Assembly (NCBI RefSeq): GCF_000426305.1
Contig: NZ_AUFC01000002.1
Coordinates: 186,001 to 250,000 of the forward strand
Origin: Anaerovorax odorimutans DSM 5092
GTDB lineage: Bacteria; Bacillota; Clostridia; Peptostreptococcales; Anaerovoracaceae
DNA length: 64,000 bases
Reading direction: 5' to 3'
The notes under the pieces are model-generated. The model had not been told where the DNA came from, did not search any database, and was given only the letters and a program-made list of their open reading frames with translations. Of the stretch, positions 46,301 through 55,061 are shown piece after piece. Within the stretch, counting starts at the first letter, position 1. Each line of letters begins with the position of its first letter. The position numbers and the translations under genes were made by a program.

Positions 46301-47329
46301 ATGAAGCATAAAAGACAAATTATTTTAACAGCTATTATCTTTTTAACAATAATTATTGTAGGTACAATTGGATACTATAATTTATTAAATGTATCTTTAA
46401 CAGATGCTTTATATATGACAGTTATTACAGTATCAACCGTAGGTTACACAGAGGTAGGAGTTATGACTCCTGAATCTAAAATATTTTCTATATTTATTAT
46501 TTTTGCCGGTGTAGGTACTGCAGGATACGCATTTACAAGAATCGTCGTAATCTTCATTGAAGGTAGTCTAAGAGATTTATGGAGGAATAAAAAAATGGAA
46601 TCAAAAATCGCTAAACTTGAAAACCATTATATATTATGCGGTGCAGGTGAATCAGGACGAGTTGTTGCCGATCTTTTTTTTAAAAGAGATGTTCCTTTTG
46701 TAATTATTGAAAAAGATGAATCAATTGTTAGTAATTATTTACAAAAAAATATGTTAATAATCGGAGGAGATGCAACAGAAGAGTCAATACTAGAAAAAGC
46801 AAATATAAAAAAAGCAAAAGGTTTAATTAGTGCTCTTTCTAAAGATGTAGATAATTTATATACTGTTCTTACTGCTAGGCAATTAAATAGTAATTTATAT
46901 ATAATTTCAAGATCTATTGACAAAAGTTCTCCTTCTAAACTAAAAAAAGCAGGGGCTAATTATACTATATCCGCAAATGCTATTGGAGGAAGGAGAATGG
47001 CTTCATTAATGCTTAGACCATCTGTTGTTTCTTTTTTGGATATAATTTCACATTCCGGTGATATTGAATTTAATCTTGAAGACATCTTTTTAAATGAAAA
47101 TTCAGAAATGGTGAATAAAAAAATTGGGGAATTAAATATTCCTGCTCGTTTTGGTTTAATCATTTTAGCTATTAAAAAAGATAATAAGAAAATAATAACT
47201 TTTAATCCTGGGCCCGAAGTTGTTTTAGAAAAAGGTGATATTTTTTTAGTATTAGGTAAGGATTCACAAGTTTCTGCTCTAAAAGAATATGCACACGACA
47301 ACGGTGAGCATATTACTTGTTGCTTTTAA
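46301..47329 (+). CDS. two-helix potassium channel with RCK domain
   Basis: Ion channel of the MthK/Kch-like type, 342 residues. TM1 (about 7-27), a pore helix and selectivity filter TVGYT (46-50), TM2 (about 59-85), then a cytoplasmic RCK_N Rossmann domain beginning HYILCGAGESGR near 110 with the GxGxxG nucleotide site, and an RCK_C (TrkA_C) domain about 255-335. Ligand gating by calcium or nucleotides is known for the family. The start ATG follows CAGGAG. Transcribed alone. Confidence 0.9.
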   Translation: MKHKRQIILTAIIFLTIIIVGTIGYYNLLNVSLTDALYMTVITVSTVGYTEVGVMTPESKIFSIFIIFAGVGTAGYAFTRIVVIFIEGSLRDLWRNKKMESKIAKLENHYILCGAGESGRVVADLFFKRDVPFVIIEKDESIVSNYLQKNMLIIGGDATEESILEKANIKKAKGLISALSKDVDNLYTVLTARQLNSNLYIISRSIDKSSPSKLKKAGANYTISANAIGGRRMASLMLRPSVVSFLDIISHSGDIEFNLEDIFLNENSEMVNKKIGELNIPARFGLIILAIKKDNKKIITFNPGPEVVLEKGDIFLVLGKDSQVSALKEYAHDNGEHITCCF

Positions 47330-47424
47330 AGTGTAATATTATAAGACAAACTATTAAAAAATATAATTTAAAGTTTAATGTATTTAATAAAAAAAGTAAA
47401 AAATAATATATAGGAGATTTTAAA

Positions 47425-48324
47425 ATGTTGGACGTATGTTTACCTGGCACAGGAGGGACCATTCCTTTAGAAAACAGATGGCTATCTTGTTGTTGGGTTG
47501 AATATCAAGGTAAAGCAATTTTGATTGATTGTGGCGAAGGTACTCAAATAGCTTTAAAAAAATCCAATTGTAAAATAAGTCATCTTGACACTTTACTTAT
47601 TACACATTATCATGCAGATCATATAGCAGGTCTTCCTGGTTTTTTACTTACTTTAGGTAATAATGGCAAAACTACACCCCTTACGATTATTGGTCCTATT
47701 GGTTTAAAACATATAGTCTCAAGTTTAACTGTAATTGCCCCAATTCTTACATTTCCACTCAAGTTAATCGAATTAGAAAACAAAACAGATAGATTAAAAA
47801 TAGGTGATATTATAATTTCGTATTTACCTTTAAAACACAGTATTCCATGTTTTGGTTATTGTATTACATTAAATCGTAAGCCTATATTTAATCCAGTAAA
47901 AGCAAATAATCTTAATATACCAAAAAATTTTTTTAAAATACTTCATAATGGGCAATCTGTAAAATTAGAAGATGGACGTATAATCCAGCCCAAAATGGTT
48001 TTAGATGGTATACGTAATCCAATTAAAATTTGCTATTGCACAGATACACAATTAGTAGACAGTATGAAAGATTTTGTTTGTAATGCCGATCTATTTATTT
48101 GTGAAGGAATGTATGGTGATGAAAATTTACATTATAAGATGGCGGAAAAAGGTCATATGATATTCTCAGAAAGTGCATTACTTGCAAAAGATGCACATGT
48201 GAAACAGTTATGGCTCACACACTATAGTCCGGCTTTATTGGAACCAGAACAATATATTGATAATATACGTAAAATCTTTTCAAATACTTATTTAGCCTAT
48301 GATGGAATAAGGACAACCCTGTAA
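47425..48324 (+). CDS. rnz: ribonuclease Z
   Basis: tRNA 3'-processing endonuclease of the metallo-beta-lactamase family, 299 residues. The zinc motif THYHADH is present (His61, His63, Asp65, His66), with further ligands in KHSIPCFGY near 139, CYCTDTQ near 205 and LTHYSPA near 269. The N-terminus is somewhat unusual (LDVCLPGTGGTIPL) but fits the family. GGAG precedes the ATG. Convergent with the sigma-54 regulator. Another RNase Z-like hydrolase remains possible. Confidence 0.82.
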   Translation: MLDVCLPGTGGTIPLENRWLSCCWVEYQGKAILIDCGEGTQIALKKSNCKISHLDTLLITHYHADHIAGLPGFLLTLGNNGKTTPLTIIGPIGLKHIVSSLTVIAPILTFPLKLIELENKTDRLKIGDIIISYLPLKHSIPCFGYCITLNRKPIFNPVKANNLNIPKNFFKILHNGQSVKLEDGRIIQPKMVLDGIRNPIKICYCTDTQLVDSMKDFVCNADLFICEGMYGDENLHYKMAEKGHMIFSESALLAKDAHVKQLWLTHYSPALLEPEQYIDNIRKIFSNTYLAYDGIRTTL

Positions 48325-48367
48325 TTACAAGCAGCTGCAAATATAATGTATAATGATTAAGGATTCT

Positions 48368-50167
48368 TTATTTTGATTTTATTCCTAATTCACGGATTCT
48401 TCTATATAAAGTTGATTCACTAATTTCCAATAATTTTGCAGCTTTTCTTTTACCTTCTACTGAATAACCATTCTTCTCCAAACAATCCTCAATTATCCCT
48501 TTCTGAAATAAATCAGTTCTGACATTCAGTGATTGTGTTTCGGCAGTTTTGAATTCATTTATATAATTTGTTAAATGTAATTCAGAATTATTTAATTTTA
48601 TTCTTTGTGGTAGACTATTCAATTGAACATGCAATTCTCTTTCTATATTCACTGCATATTCTACTGCATTCTCTAATTCTCTGATATTTCCCGGCCAAGA
48701 ATAATTTAATAATAAATTTAAAACCTCAGGAGAAAATCCTAAAATATTTTTTTCAATTAATTTATTGAATTTATTTAAAGCATAATTAAGAAGAATTGAG
48801 ATATCTCCCGTACGTTCCCTTAATGGAGGGAGATGCAAAGGAATTACGTTTAATCTAAAAAACAAATCTTCCCTGAATTCTTTATTTTTTATCATTTCTT
48901 CTAAGTTTTTATTAGTAGCTGCTATTATACGTACATTAATTGGTATAGTTTTATTTCCTCCAATCCTTTCAACTTCACGTTTTTGCAGTACATGAAGTAA
49001 TTTAACTTGAAGGTGAAGGGGGAAGTCTCCAATTTCATCTAAAAATATAGTGCCGTTATTTGCTAATTCAAATTTGCCTGTTTTTCCAGTCTTGCTAGCC
49101 CCTGTAAATGCGCCTGGTTGATATCCGAACAGTTCACTTTCCAGCAATGTATCTGGAATCGCGCCGCAGTTAATAGTAATAAACGGAGCAGTTTTTCTTT
49201 TACTTGCATTGTGAATAGCTCGGGCAAAAAAGCCCTTTCCAGTACCACTTTCTCCCGTTATTAATATAGTAGATTGACTGGCAGCAACTTGTGCAGCCTC
49301 TAGCTTTACTCTTGAGATTGATTTACTTTGTCCTATGATTTCAGAAAAAGATGTTGTATTTTCTATTTGCGTCATATTATAAATCCTTGAACGCACATCC
49401 GATACGTCTTGAAAAGAAATAACAGAACCCACTACTACTTTTTTATCGCCTATCTCTGTATTAATAGGCATTGCAGTAATTAAAAAATGCATATCATTTC
49501 CCGATTCATCTATATATATTTCCTCTACATCTGTTATAAGTTTGCCTTGATTTATTACTTCTGAAAAAGGAAAATTAGACCATATTTTATTTATTGGTTT
49601 ACCAATTAGATTCTCACTGTTTTTCATTAAAAGTGTTTCGCTCTGTTTATTACAAGACATTATAATACCATCATGATCCAAGGCAATAATTCCGTCATGA
49701 ATTGACTCTAAAATAGCCTTTAATTCCGAGCTTTTTTGTGTTTCTGCTAGTTTACTTGCAATAAGTGATGCCATTTTTTTTAAAAACAATAATAAATTTT
49801 TACTATTGGAAATCAATATATTTTGCTGCTTTTTATTAAATGCTACCAAAGCAATGATGCCTATTACTTGTTTATCTAAAATAATAGGGCAGCATATTTC
49901 AGCTAATTCTTTTTCCTTAGCATGATAATTGGGATGATTTTCAGTGCTTTTTAAAATTACTGCCTGACCATTAATTAAAATATTACCATAAAATTCATCT
50001 TTACTGATTTTCCCATTTTCTTCAAATGTTCCTAACTTTTCTTTATATCTTCCTGTACCCGCAATGATTTCAAGATTTTTATCCACTATTTCTGTTTCAA
50101 TTCCTAAAACATGAGTAGTAGCTTCAGCAACTTCCATTACAGTATTTTGTATAATAGCTAAATTCAA
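48368..50167 (-). CDS. sigma-54-dependent transcriptional activator
   Basis: Enhancer-binding protein of 599 residues opened by TTG behind AAGGAGG. Residues about 1-140 form a GAF-like or sugar-diacid-recognition-like ligand domain, about 150-260 a PAS domain, and about 272-500 the AAA+ domain with Walker A GESGTGKG (305-312), the sigma-54 contact loop GAFTGA (352-357) and Walker B FLDE. A Fis-type HTH closes the protein (about 565-597, AAKLLEISESTLYRRI). The Walker A ends in Gly rather than Ser/Thr. It is divergent from the aminotransferase that carries a -24/-12 promoter, its probable target. Confidence 0.95.
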   Translation of the reverse strand: MNLAIIQNTVMEVAEATTHVLGIETEIVDKNLEIIAGTGRYKEKLGTFEENGKISKDEFYGNILINGQAVILKSTENHPNYHAKEKELAEICCPIILDKQVIGIIALVAFNKKQQNILISNSKNLLLFLKKMASLIASKLAETQKSSELKAILESIHDGIIALDHDGIIMSCNKQSETLLMKNSENLIGKPINKIWSNFPFSEVINQGKLITDVEEIYIDESGNDMHFLITAMPINTEIGDKKVVVGSVISFQDVSDVRSRIYNMTQIENTTSFSEIIGQSKSISRVKLEAAQVAASQSTILITGESGTGKGFFARAIHNASKRKTAPFITINCGAIPDTLLESELFGYQPGAFTGASKTGKTGKFELANNGTIFLDEIGDFPLHLQVKLLHVLQKREVERIGGNKTIPINVRIIAATNKNLEEMIKNKEFREDLFFRLNVIPLHLPPLRERTGDISILLNYALNKFNKLIEKNILGFSPEVLNLLLNYSWPGNIRELENAVEYAVNIERELHVQLNSLPQRIKLNNSELHLTNYINEFKTAETQSLNVRTDLFQKGIIEDCLEKNGYSVEGKRKAAKLLEISESTLYRRIRELGIKSK

Positions 50168-50203
50168 TATAAATTCCTCCTTATAAAACTTTATATTATT
50201 TAT

Positions 50204-50232
50204 AGTATATTTTATTTATAATTTATAGTCAA
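50204..50232 (-). promoter_or_regulatory. sigma-A promoter of the sigma-54 regulator gene
   Basis: On the minus strand: TTGACT (50232-50227), 17 bases, TATACT (50209-50204). It abuts the TTGTGACAA site, so the activator could also control its own synthesis. Confidence 0.6.
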
Positions 50233-50264
50233 TTGTGACAAATGAATTGTCAAATATGACAATT
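50233..50264. promoter_or_regulatory. candidate upstream activator sites for the sigma-54 regulator
   Basis: TTGTGACAA (50233-50241) is palindromic, and AATTGTCA-AATA-TGACAATT (50245-50264) is a perfect inverted repeat. Both share TTGT...ACAA. They lie about 50-80 bases ahead of the -24 element, a usual distance for enhancer sites. Confidence 0.65.
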
Positions 50265-50312
50265 ATTAAAAGTTTTCCGTTAAAATTGTTGATAATATAA
50301 GTCTTATTGACC

Positions 50313-50329
50313 TTGGCACACAATTTGCT
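50313..50329 (+). promoter_or_regulatory. sigma-54 promoter (-24/-12)
   Basis: TTGGCAC (50313-50319), five bases, TTGCT (50325-50329): an exact match to the consensus TGGCAC-N5-TTGCW with GG and GC one turn apart. The start codon of the aminotransferase is 46 bases downstream. Confidence 0.88.
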
Positions 50330-50374
50330 GTTTTATATATTAATAAAAACTATTTAATCAAGGAGGATATAAAA

Positions 50375-51769
50375 ATGATTACAGATAATAAAACACCTTA
50401 TAGACTAATTAGTGACGAAGGTCTTAAAAAATTAAGAGCCCGTGAAGATGAATTATTTGCAAAGCGTACTAAAAAAAGCAAAGATACATTTGATAAAGCA
50501 CAAGAAATGCTATTAAATGGTGTACCTATGCCTTGGATGGGCGACTGGGGAACTTCTTATCCAATCTTTGTTAATAAAGCTTCAGGAAACATAGTAGAAG
50601 ATATAGACGGAAATGAGTATATTGATTTTTGTCTTGGTGATACTGGTGCTATGTTTGGACACTCCCCAGAGGCTACTGCCGAAATCGTAGCAAAACAAGT
50701 AAAGCAGGGTATTACAACTATGATGCCTTCTATTGACTCCTTAGAAATCGGGAAAGAATTAAGTAAACGTTTTGGACTACCACTATGGCAAGTTGCGATG
50801 ACAGCGACTGAAGCCAACCGTTATGTTATACGTAATTGCCGTGCATTAACCGGAAGACCAAAAGTGCTTTCAATTAATGAAAGTTATCATGGCAGTCTTG
50901 ATGAAACCCTCCCACATATTGGACTTGATGGTAAATTAAAATTAAGATCAGAATATGATATGAACCCGGCAGTTCCAAAAGAAGCTTTAAGCCGTGTTGT
51001 TGAATTTAATGATATTGAAGCATTAGAAAATGAACTTTCATACAAAGATTGTGCTTGTGTTCTTATTGAACCAGTAATGACCAATTGTGGAATGGTATTA
51101 CCTGAGCCTGGCTATCATGAAAAACTACGTGAACTATGTGATAAATATGGTACTTATTTGATCTATGATGAAACACATACTTTTTCAAATGGTTATGGAG
51201 GTTATACTAAAGCTTACGGTTTAAAACCGGACTTTATAACACTGGGGAAATCAATTGCAGGAGGAATTCCGGTTTCAGTTTATGGCTTTACGAAAGAAAT
51301 TGGTGATCGTATAAATGAGACTTACGGTCATAAAAGTGTTTCTGATCCTATGGGTATAGGTGGTACTCTTTCTGCTAATGCTTTTGCCATTGCAGCTATG
51401 CGTGAAACTTTGCAAAAAGTTGCTACAGAAGAAGCCTTTGAAAAGATGTTTACCGGTCAAAACCGTCTGTCAGATGGGTTAGAAAAAATTTTATACAAAT
51501 ACAATATTCCTTGGAGTCTTACCCGCAGCGGTGCACGATGTGAATTGCAATTTATGCCCAATGCTCCTAAAACAGGTTCAGAAGCTAAAAAATATTTTGA
51601 CTGGGAGCTGATGTATTATTTACACATTTATTTAGAAAATCGTGGAATTCTCATTACTCCATTTCATAATATGATGCTTATTTCACCAGTAACTACAGAT
51701 GAAGATATAGATTATTTAATTAAAGGATGGAAAGATTGTTTGACAGAGCTTGTTGAAATAGGAAAATAG
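50375..51769 (+). CDS. class III aminotransferase (glutamate-1-semialdehyde aminomutase-like)
   Basis: PLP enzyme of 464 residues. The catalytic lysine is Lys292 in ITLGKSIAGG, with the PLP-nitrogen aspartate Asp265 in IYDETHTF. GNEYIDFCLGDTGAMFGHSP near 79-98 and TATEANRYVIRNCRA near 143-157 are of the HemL-like subgroup that includes amino acid transaminases and aminomutases. Heme synthesis is unlikely, because no hem genes are nearby and it is controlled by sigma-54. A catabolic transaminase or aminomutase for an amino acid or omega-amino acid is more likely. AAGGAGG precedes the ATG. Confidence 0.85.
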   Translation: MITDNKTPYRLISDEGLKKLRAREDELFAKRTKKSKDTFDKAQEMLLNGVPMPWMGDWGTSYPIFVNKASGNIVEDIDGNEYIDFCLGDTGAMFGHSPEATAEIVAKQVKQGITTMMPSIDSLEIGKELSKRFGLPLWQVAMTATEANRYVIRNCRALTGRPKVLSINESYHGSLDETLPHIGLDGKLKLRSEYDMNPAVPKEALSRVVEFNDIEALENELSYKDCACVLIEPVMTNCGMVLPEPGYHEKLRELCDKYGTYLIYDETHTFSNGYGGYTKAYGLKPDFITLGKSIAGGIPVSVYGFTKEIGDRINETYGHKSVSDPMGIGGTLSANAFAIAAMRETLQKVATEEAFEKMFTGQNRLSDGLEKILYKYNIPWSLTRSGARCELQFMPNAPKTGSEAKKYFDWELMYYLHIYLENRGILITPFHNMMLISPVTTDEDIDYLIKGWKDCLTELVEIGK

Positions 51770-51811
51770 AGCAAAAATTACTGTTATAAAGCTATATTTG
51801 TAACTAAAAAA

Positions 51812-51900
51812 CGATCATAGTTTAAAATAATGTGACCCCCATAAGTTAGATTTTTAGGTCTAACTTATGGGGGTAAGTTCAAAAAGTTTATACTATGGTC
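51812..51900. repeat. nested palindrome: IS3-end-like hairpin within a terminator
   Basis: The inner arms ACCCCCATAAGTTAGA (51835-51850) and TCTAACTTATGGGGGT (51859-51874) are perfect complements with an 8-base loop. Outside them, GATCATAGTTTAAA pairs imperfectly with TTTATACTATGGTC, followed by eight T, giving a terminator for the aminotransferase gene. CCCCCATAAGTTAGA resembles outer ends of some IS3-family elements of Gram-positive bacteria, from memory. There is no transposase. Confidence 0.6.
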
Positions 51901-52010
51901 TTTTTTTTATTATAAAATTTCTTATAATAAAAATAATAAGTAATATAGCTATCAACATCAATTTATTTTGTAATATAGATAAATCTTTAAAAAACGAAAG
52001 GAGAAAATAA

Positions 52011-53285
52011 TTGCGTATAGGTTATGCTTGTAAAACTATAGGAGTTCCTAATTGTAATTTTAAAAATTGCATACTAAGAAATGCAACACCTGAAAAATTG
52101 AGAAGCCTAATTGAACATAATTTAAATTCTTTAGATAGCATTCTAAATTATAATATTAATACAGGAATATACTTGTTTCGAATAAGTTCTGATTTAATAA
52201 CCTTTGCAAGTAATCCGGCTAATCAATTAGATTGGTCTAATATGTTCAAAAATGAATTTATTAAAATCGGTAATAAAATCAAATCAAATGGTATGAGAGT
52301 TTCTATGCATCCTGGGCAATATACAGTTATAAATTCTCCAAATGAAAAAGTAATAAGACAATCTATTAAAGAATTGGAATATCACTGTAAAGTCTTAGAT
52401 AGTATGAAGCTTAACAGTGAGCATAAATTAATTTTGCACATTGGAGGAATATACGGAGATAAAAAAGAAGCAACAAAACGGTTTATTAAAAATTATAACG
52501 CATTATCAATAAATATAAAAAAAAGATTGGTAATTGAGAACGATGAAAAACTATATAACATAGAAGATGCTTTAAAAATCGGAAAAGAAATAAATTGTCC
52601 TGTTATTTTTGATAATCTGCATCATGAAATTAATAAACCACAAACATATAATTCCATTCAATATTGGATAGATGAATGTAATAATACTTGGGGAAAAAAA
52701 GATGGTAATCAAAAAATTCATTATTCTCAACAAAATAAAACTAAAAAAACGGGATCTCATTCATCAACTATAGCACTCGAAAGTTTTCTTGATTTTACTC
52801 AAAATATTAGCTTAAATAATTTGGATATCATGTTAGAGGTGAAAGATAAAAATTTATCTGCAATCAAATGTATAAACGCATTAAGAGACGATAAAACAAT
52901 TAACCATTTGAAATCGGAGTGGAATCTTTATAAATATTCCATTTTAGAAAAAGATTCTACTATTTATTTAAAAATAAATGATATCTTAAATTACAAAAGC
53001 AAAAATAATTATCCAGTAAAAGAATTTTATAATTTAATAGATACAGCATTAAATAAGGATCAGACAGTAAAAGATTCACTTAATGGAATCTTACATGCAT
53101 GGGAAGGCTTTAATAATATTGTGGAAGTAAAAGAAAAAAGCAGTTTTTTTAAAGAAATAGAAAAATTTAAAAAAGGTAATTTATCTTTAACAGCTATAAA
53201 AAATAAACTAAAAAAATTAGCTGTCAAATATAATTATGATGAATTGCTTTATTCATACTATTTTTATATGCATAACATGTTATAA
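52011..53285 (+). CDS. uvsE: UV DNA damage endonuclease
   Basis: UvdE/UvsE-type TIM-barrel enzyme that nicks 5' of UV photoproducts as an alternative to UvrABC. It starts with TTG behind AAAGGAG and has 424 residues, longer than the roughly 300 of the core family. The core motifs are RIGYACKTIGVPN, FRISSDLITFASN, MHPGQYTVINSP near 99-110, LHIGGIYGDK near 142, IENDEK near 171 and VIFDNLHHEIN near 196, which supply the metal ligands. The extra C-terminal 110 residues are Lys/Asn-rich without a known domain. The ATPase gene follows after 34 bases. Confidence 0.92.
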   Translation: MRIGYACKTIGVPNCNFKNCILRNATPEKLRSLIEHNLNSLDSILNYNINTGIYLFRISSDLITFASNPANQLDWSNMFKNEFIKIGNKIKSNGMRVSMHPGQYTVINSPNEKVIRQSIKELEYHCKVLDSMKLNSEHKLILHIGGIYGDKKEATKRFIKNYNALSINIKKRLVIENDEKLYNIEDALKIGKEINCPVIFDNLHHEINKPQTYNSIQYWIDECNNTWGKKDGNQKIHYSQQNKTKKTGSHSSTIALESFLDFTQNISLNNLDIMLEVKDKNLSAIKCINALRDDKTINHLKSEWNLYKYSILEKDSTIYLKINDILNYKSKNNYPVKEFYNLIDTALNKDQTVKDSLNGILHAWEGFNNIVEVKEKSSFFKEIEKFKKGNLSLTAIKNKLKKLAVKYNYDELLYSYYFYMHNML

Positions 53286-53319
53286 TATATTTAATGATTT
53301 TTTACTTATGGAGCTACAA

Positions 53320-54048
53320 ATGAATAATAATTTATATATTGAAAAAGTATTATTAAATAAAAAAATGGATAATACATCCTATATTACATCTTTACCAGCA
53401 ATTAAATACTTAATTAAAAAGCAGGAATTAAAATTTGATAAAAATGTCACATTTTTTGTAGGAGAAAACGGTACGGGAAAATCAACAATGTTAGAGGCTA
53501 TAGCAATCTGTGCTGGTTTTAATGCTGAAGGTGGCTCTAAAAACTTTAATTTTTCAACAAAATCTACAGAATCAGATTTATATAAACATTTAACAATATC
53601 AAGGAAAAGAAAAGAAAAGGATGGTTTTTTTTTACGTGCTGAGAGTTTCTATAATGTTGCGTCACAAGTTGATGAACTAAAATTAAATCTTAACGGATAT
53701 GGAGGTAAATCACTTCATAGTCAATCACATGGTGAAAGTTTTCTCTCACTTATTCAAAATCGATTTAGAGGAGAAGGTTTATATATTCTTGATGAACCCG
53801 AAGCCGCATTATCGCCCCTGCGCCAAATGACTTTAATAGTAGAAATAGATAGGTTAATAAAGCAAAACTCACAATTTATCATAGCTACACATTCTCCCAT
53901 ATTACTTACTTTTCCAAATGCAAGGATATTAGAGTTCACTACGGATGGCATAAGATTAACTAACTATAAAGATACTGAACATTATATCTTAACCAAAGAA
54001 TTTTTAGATAACCCCGAGAAAATGATAAAATATTTATTGGAAGATTAA
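53320..54048 (+). CDS. predicted ATPase, ABC/AAA type
   Basis: Single-domain ATPase of 242 residues. Walker A GENGTGKST is at 48-56, a signature-like HGESFLSL near 137, Walker B GLYILDEPEAALSP near 152-165 and the switch histidine in IIATHSP. It matches the COG3910-type predicted ATPases. I start it at ATG 53320 behind TGGAG; an in-frame upstream codon at 53236 lies inside uvsE. It may be co-transcribed with uvsE, suggesting a DNA-related role, but no partner subunit is visible. Confidence 0.85.
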   Translation: MNNNLYIEKVLLNKKMDNTSYITSLPAIKYLIKKQELKFDKNVTFFVGENGTGKSTMLEAIAICAGFNAEGGSKNFNFSTKSTESDLYKHLTISRKRKEKDGFFLRAESFYNVASQVDELKLNLNGYGGKSLHSQSHGESFLSLIQNRFRGEGLYILDEPEAALSPLRQMTLIVEIDRLIKQNSQFIIATHSPILLTFPNARILEFTTDGIRLTNYKDTEHYILTKEFLDNPEKMIKYLLED

Positions 54049-54091
54049 CCTTATAACTATAAATGGATATAATACATAGGGGGGATACTGT

Positions 54092-54271
54092 ATGTGTAAT
54101 AAACTAATAAAAATTATTCTTGATGAATTTGCAAATACAGTAGCAGAACAAATTTCTAATAATAATAAAGGTCTTGACGAAATCGGAACAGAATATTGGT
54201 TTGGAAGAATCTCAGACAGCGAAGAAATCAAGAAAAAAACTAATAAAATAATTGAAAAATATTATAATTAG
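54092..54271 (+). CDS. small charged protein of unknown function
   Basis: A 59-residue frame MCNKLIKIILDEFANTVAEQ that continues to EIGTEYWFGRISDSEEIKKK and ends KIIEKYYN. ATAGGGGGGAT precedes the ATG, a strong ribosome site, and a terminator follows the stop. It is soluble, predicted largely helical, and unrelated to anything I know. Confidence 0.5.
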   Translation: MCNKLIKIILDEFANTVAEQISNNNKGLDEIGTEYWFGRISDSEEIKKKTNKIIEKYYN

Positions 54272-54275
54272 CTAT

Positions 54276-54311
54276 AAAAGGCAGAGTATAAAAGCTTTGC
54301 CTTTTATTTTT
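54276..54311 (+). terminator. terminator after the small protein gene
   Basis: AAAAGGCA (54276-54283) pairs with TGCCTTTT (54298-54305), with inner A-A-G pairing, and is followed by ATTTTTAAG. Confidence 0.8.
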
Positions 54312-54364
54312 AAGTTAAATTAAATAATTTTATAAATTTATTTAATAAATATATATTAAAAAAA

Positions 54365-54393
54365 TTGACAAATAAAGGCTTGTATGATAATAT
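54365..54393 (+). promoter_or_regulatory. rplU promoter
   Basis: TTGACA (54365-54370), 17 bases, TAATAT (54388-54393). Confidence 0.7.
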
Positions 54394-54397
54394 AAAT

Positions 54398-54475
54398 GAC
54401 TGTAAGCCGCTCGGAATGGGTAATAAAATGCATAATGCTGCCCAAGATGGCGAGACTGGATAGAGGAGGTAAAAA
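54398..54475 (+). ncRNA. ribosomal protein L21 leader
   Basis: A GC-richer 5' leader with CTGTAAGCCGCTCGGAATGGG and later CTGCCCAAGATGGCGAGACTGG, the conserved sequence blocks of the Firmicutes L21 leader, which is thought to bind L21 for autogenous control. It lies directly between the promoter and rplU. Confidence 0.78.
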
Positions 54476-54478
54476 GCA

Positions 54479-55003
54479 ATGTATGCAGTAATTGAAACTG
54501 GCGGAAAACAGTACAGAGTAAAAGAAGGTGACGTAATCACTATTGAAAAATTAAATCTTTCATCAGGTGATGAAGTTGTATTCGACAAAGTACTGCTTTT
54601 AAGTGATGGCGACAAAGTTCAAGTTGGAACACCTGTTGTTGAAGCAGCAAAAGTAATTGGTAGTGTAGTTGAAAATGGTAAAGGTCAAAAAGTTATCATA
54701 TTCAAATATAAAGCTAAAAAAGATTACAGAAAGAAACAAGGTCATAGACAGCCTTACACAATGGTTAAAATTGAATCATTAAACGGCAAATCTGCACCTA
54801 AAAAAGCTGCCAAAGCTACAGATGAAGAAAAAGCAGATGCAACTGAAAAAACAGCAGAAAAGAAACCTGCTGTAAAGAAAGCAACTGCTAAAAAAACTAC
54901 TGCTAAAAAAGCAGCTGACAAACCTGCAGCTGACAAGAAAACAGCAAAGAAACCTGCTGCAAAGAAAACAGCAAAAGCTGAAGAAGCTAAAGATGCAGAA
55001 TAA
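54479..55003 (+). CDS. rplU: ribosomal protein L21 with a lysine/alanine-rich C-terminal tail
   Basis: Large-subunit protein binding 23S rRNA. Residues 1-102 are a normal L21 ([13 protein letters not shown] at the start, [22 protein letters not shown] at about 79-99 in two parts). Residues 103-174 are an added tail made almost only of Lys, Ala, Thr, Pro, Glu and Asp with [11 protein letters not shown]-type repeats, like a histone H1 tail. Standard L21 has about 103 residues. The tail has no stop, frameshift or change of strand, so it is real coding sequence. GAGGAGG precedes the ATG. Confidence 0.95.
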   Translation: MYAVIETGGKQYRVKEGDVITIEKLNLSSGDEVVFDKVLLLSDGDKVQVGTPVVEAAKVIGSVVENGKGQKVIIFKYKAKKDYRKKQGHRQPYTMVKIESLNGKSAPKKAAKATDEEKADATEKTAEKKPAVKKATAKKTTAKKAADKPAADKKTAKKPAAKKTAKAEEAKDAE

Positions 55004-55061
55004 TAATCTTTAGTATTTTATATATAGCAAAGACAGCACAAGAAAAAAGGAGGTGTAGTCT

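Noticed and set aside
48325-48367. Terminator between the converging rnz and sigma-54 regulator genes
   Set aside because: The CAGCTG palindrome is too short and has no T run on either strand.
50375-51769. hemL, glutamate-1-semialdehyde aminomutase of heme synthesis
   Set aside because: No other hem gene nearby, a sigma-54 promoter and a dedicated activator point to catabolism or a special transaminase.
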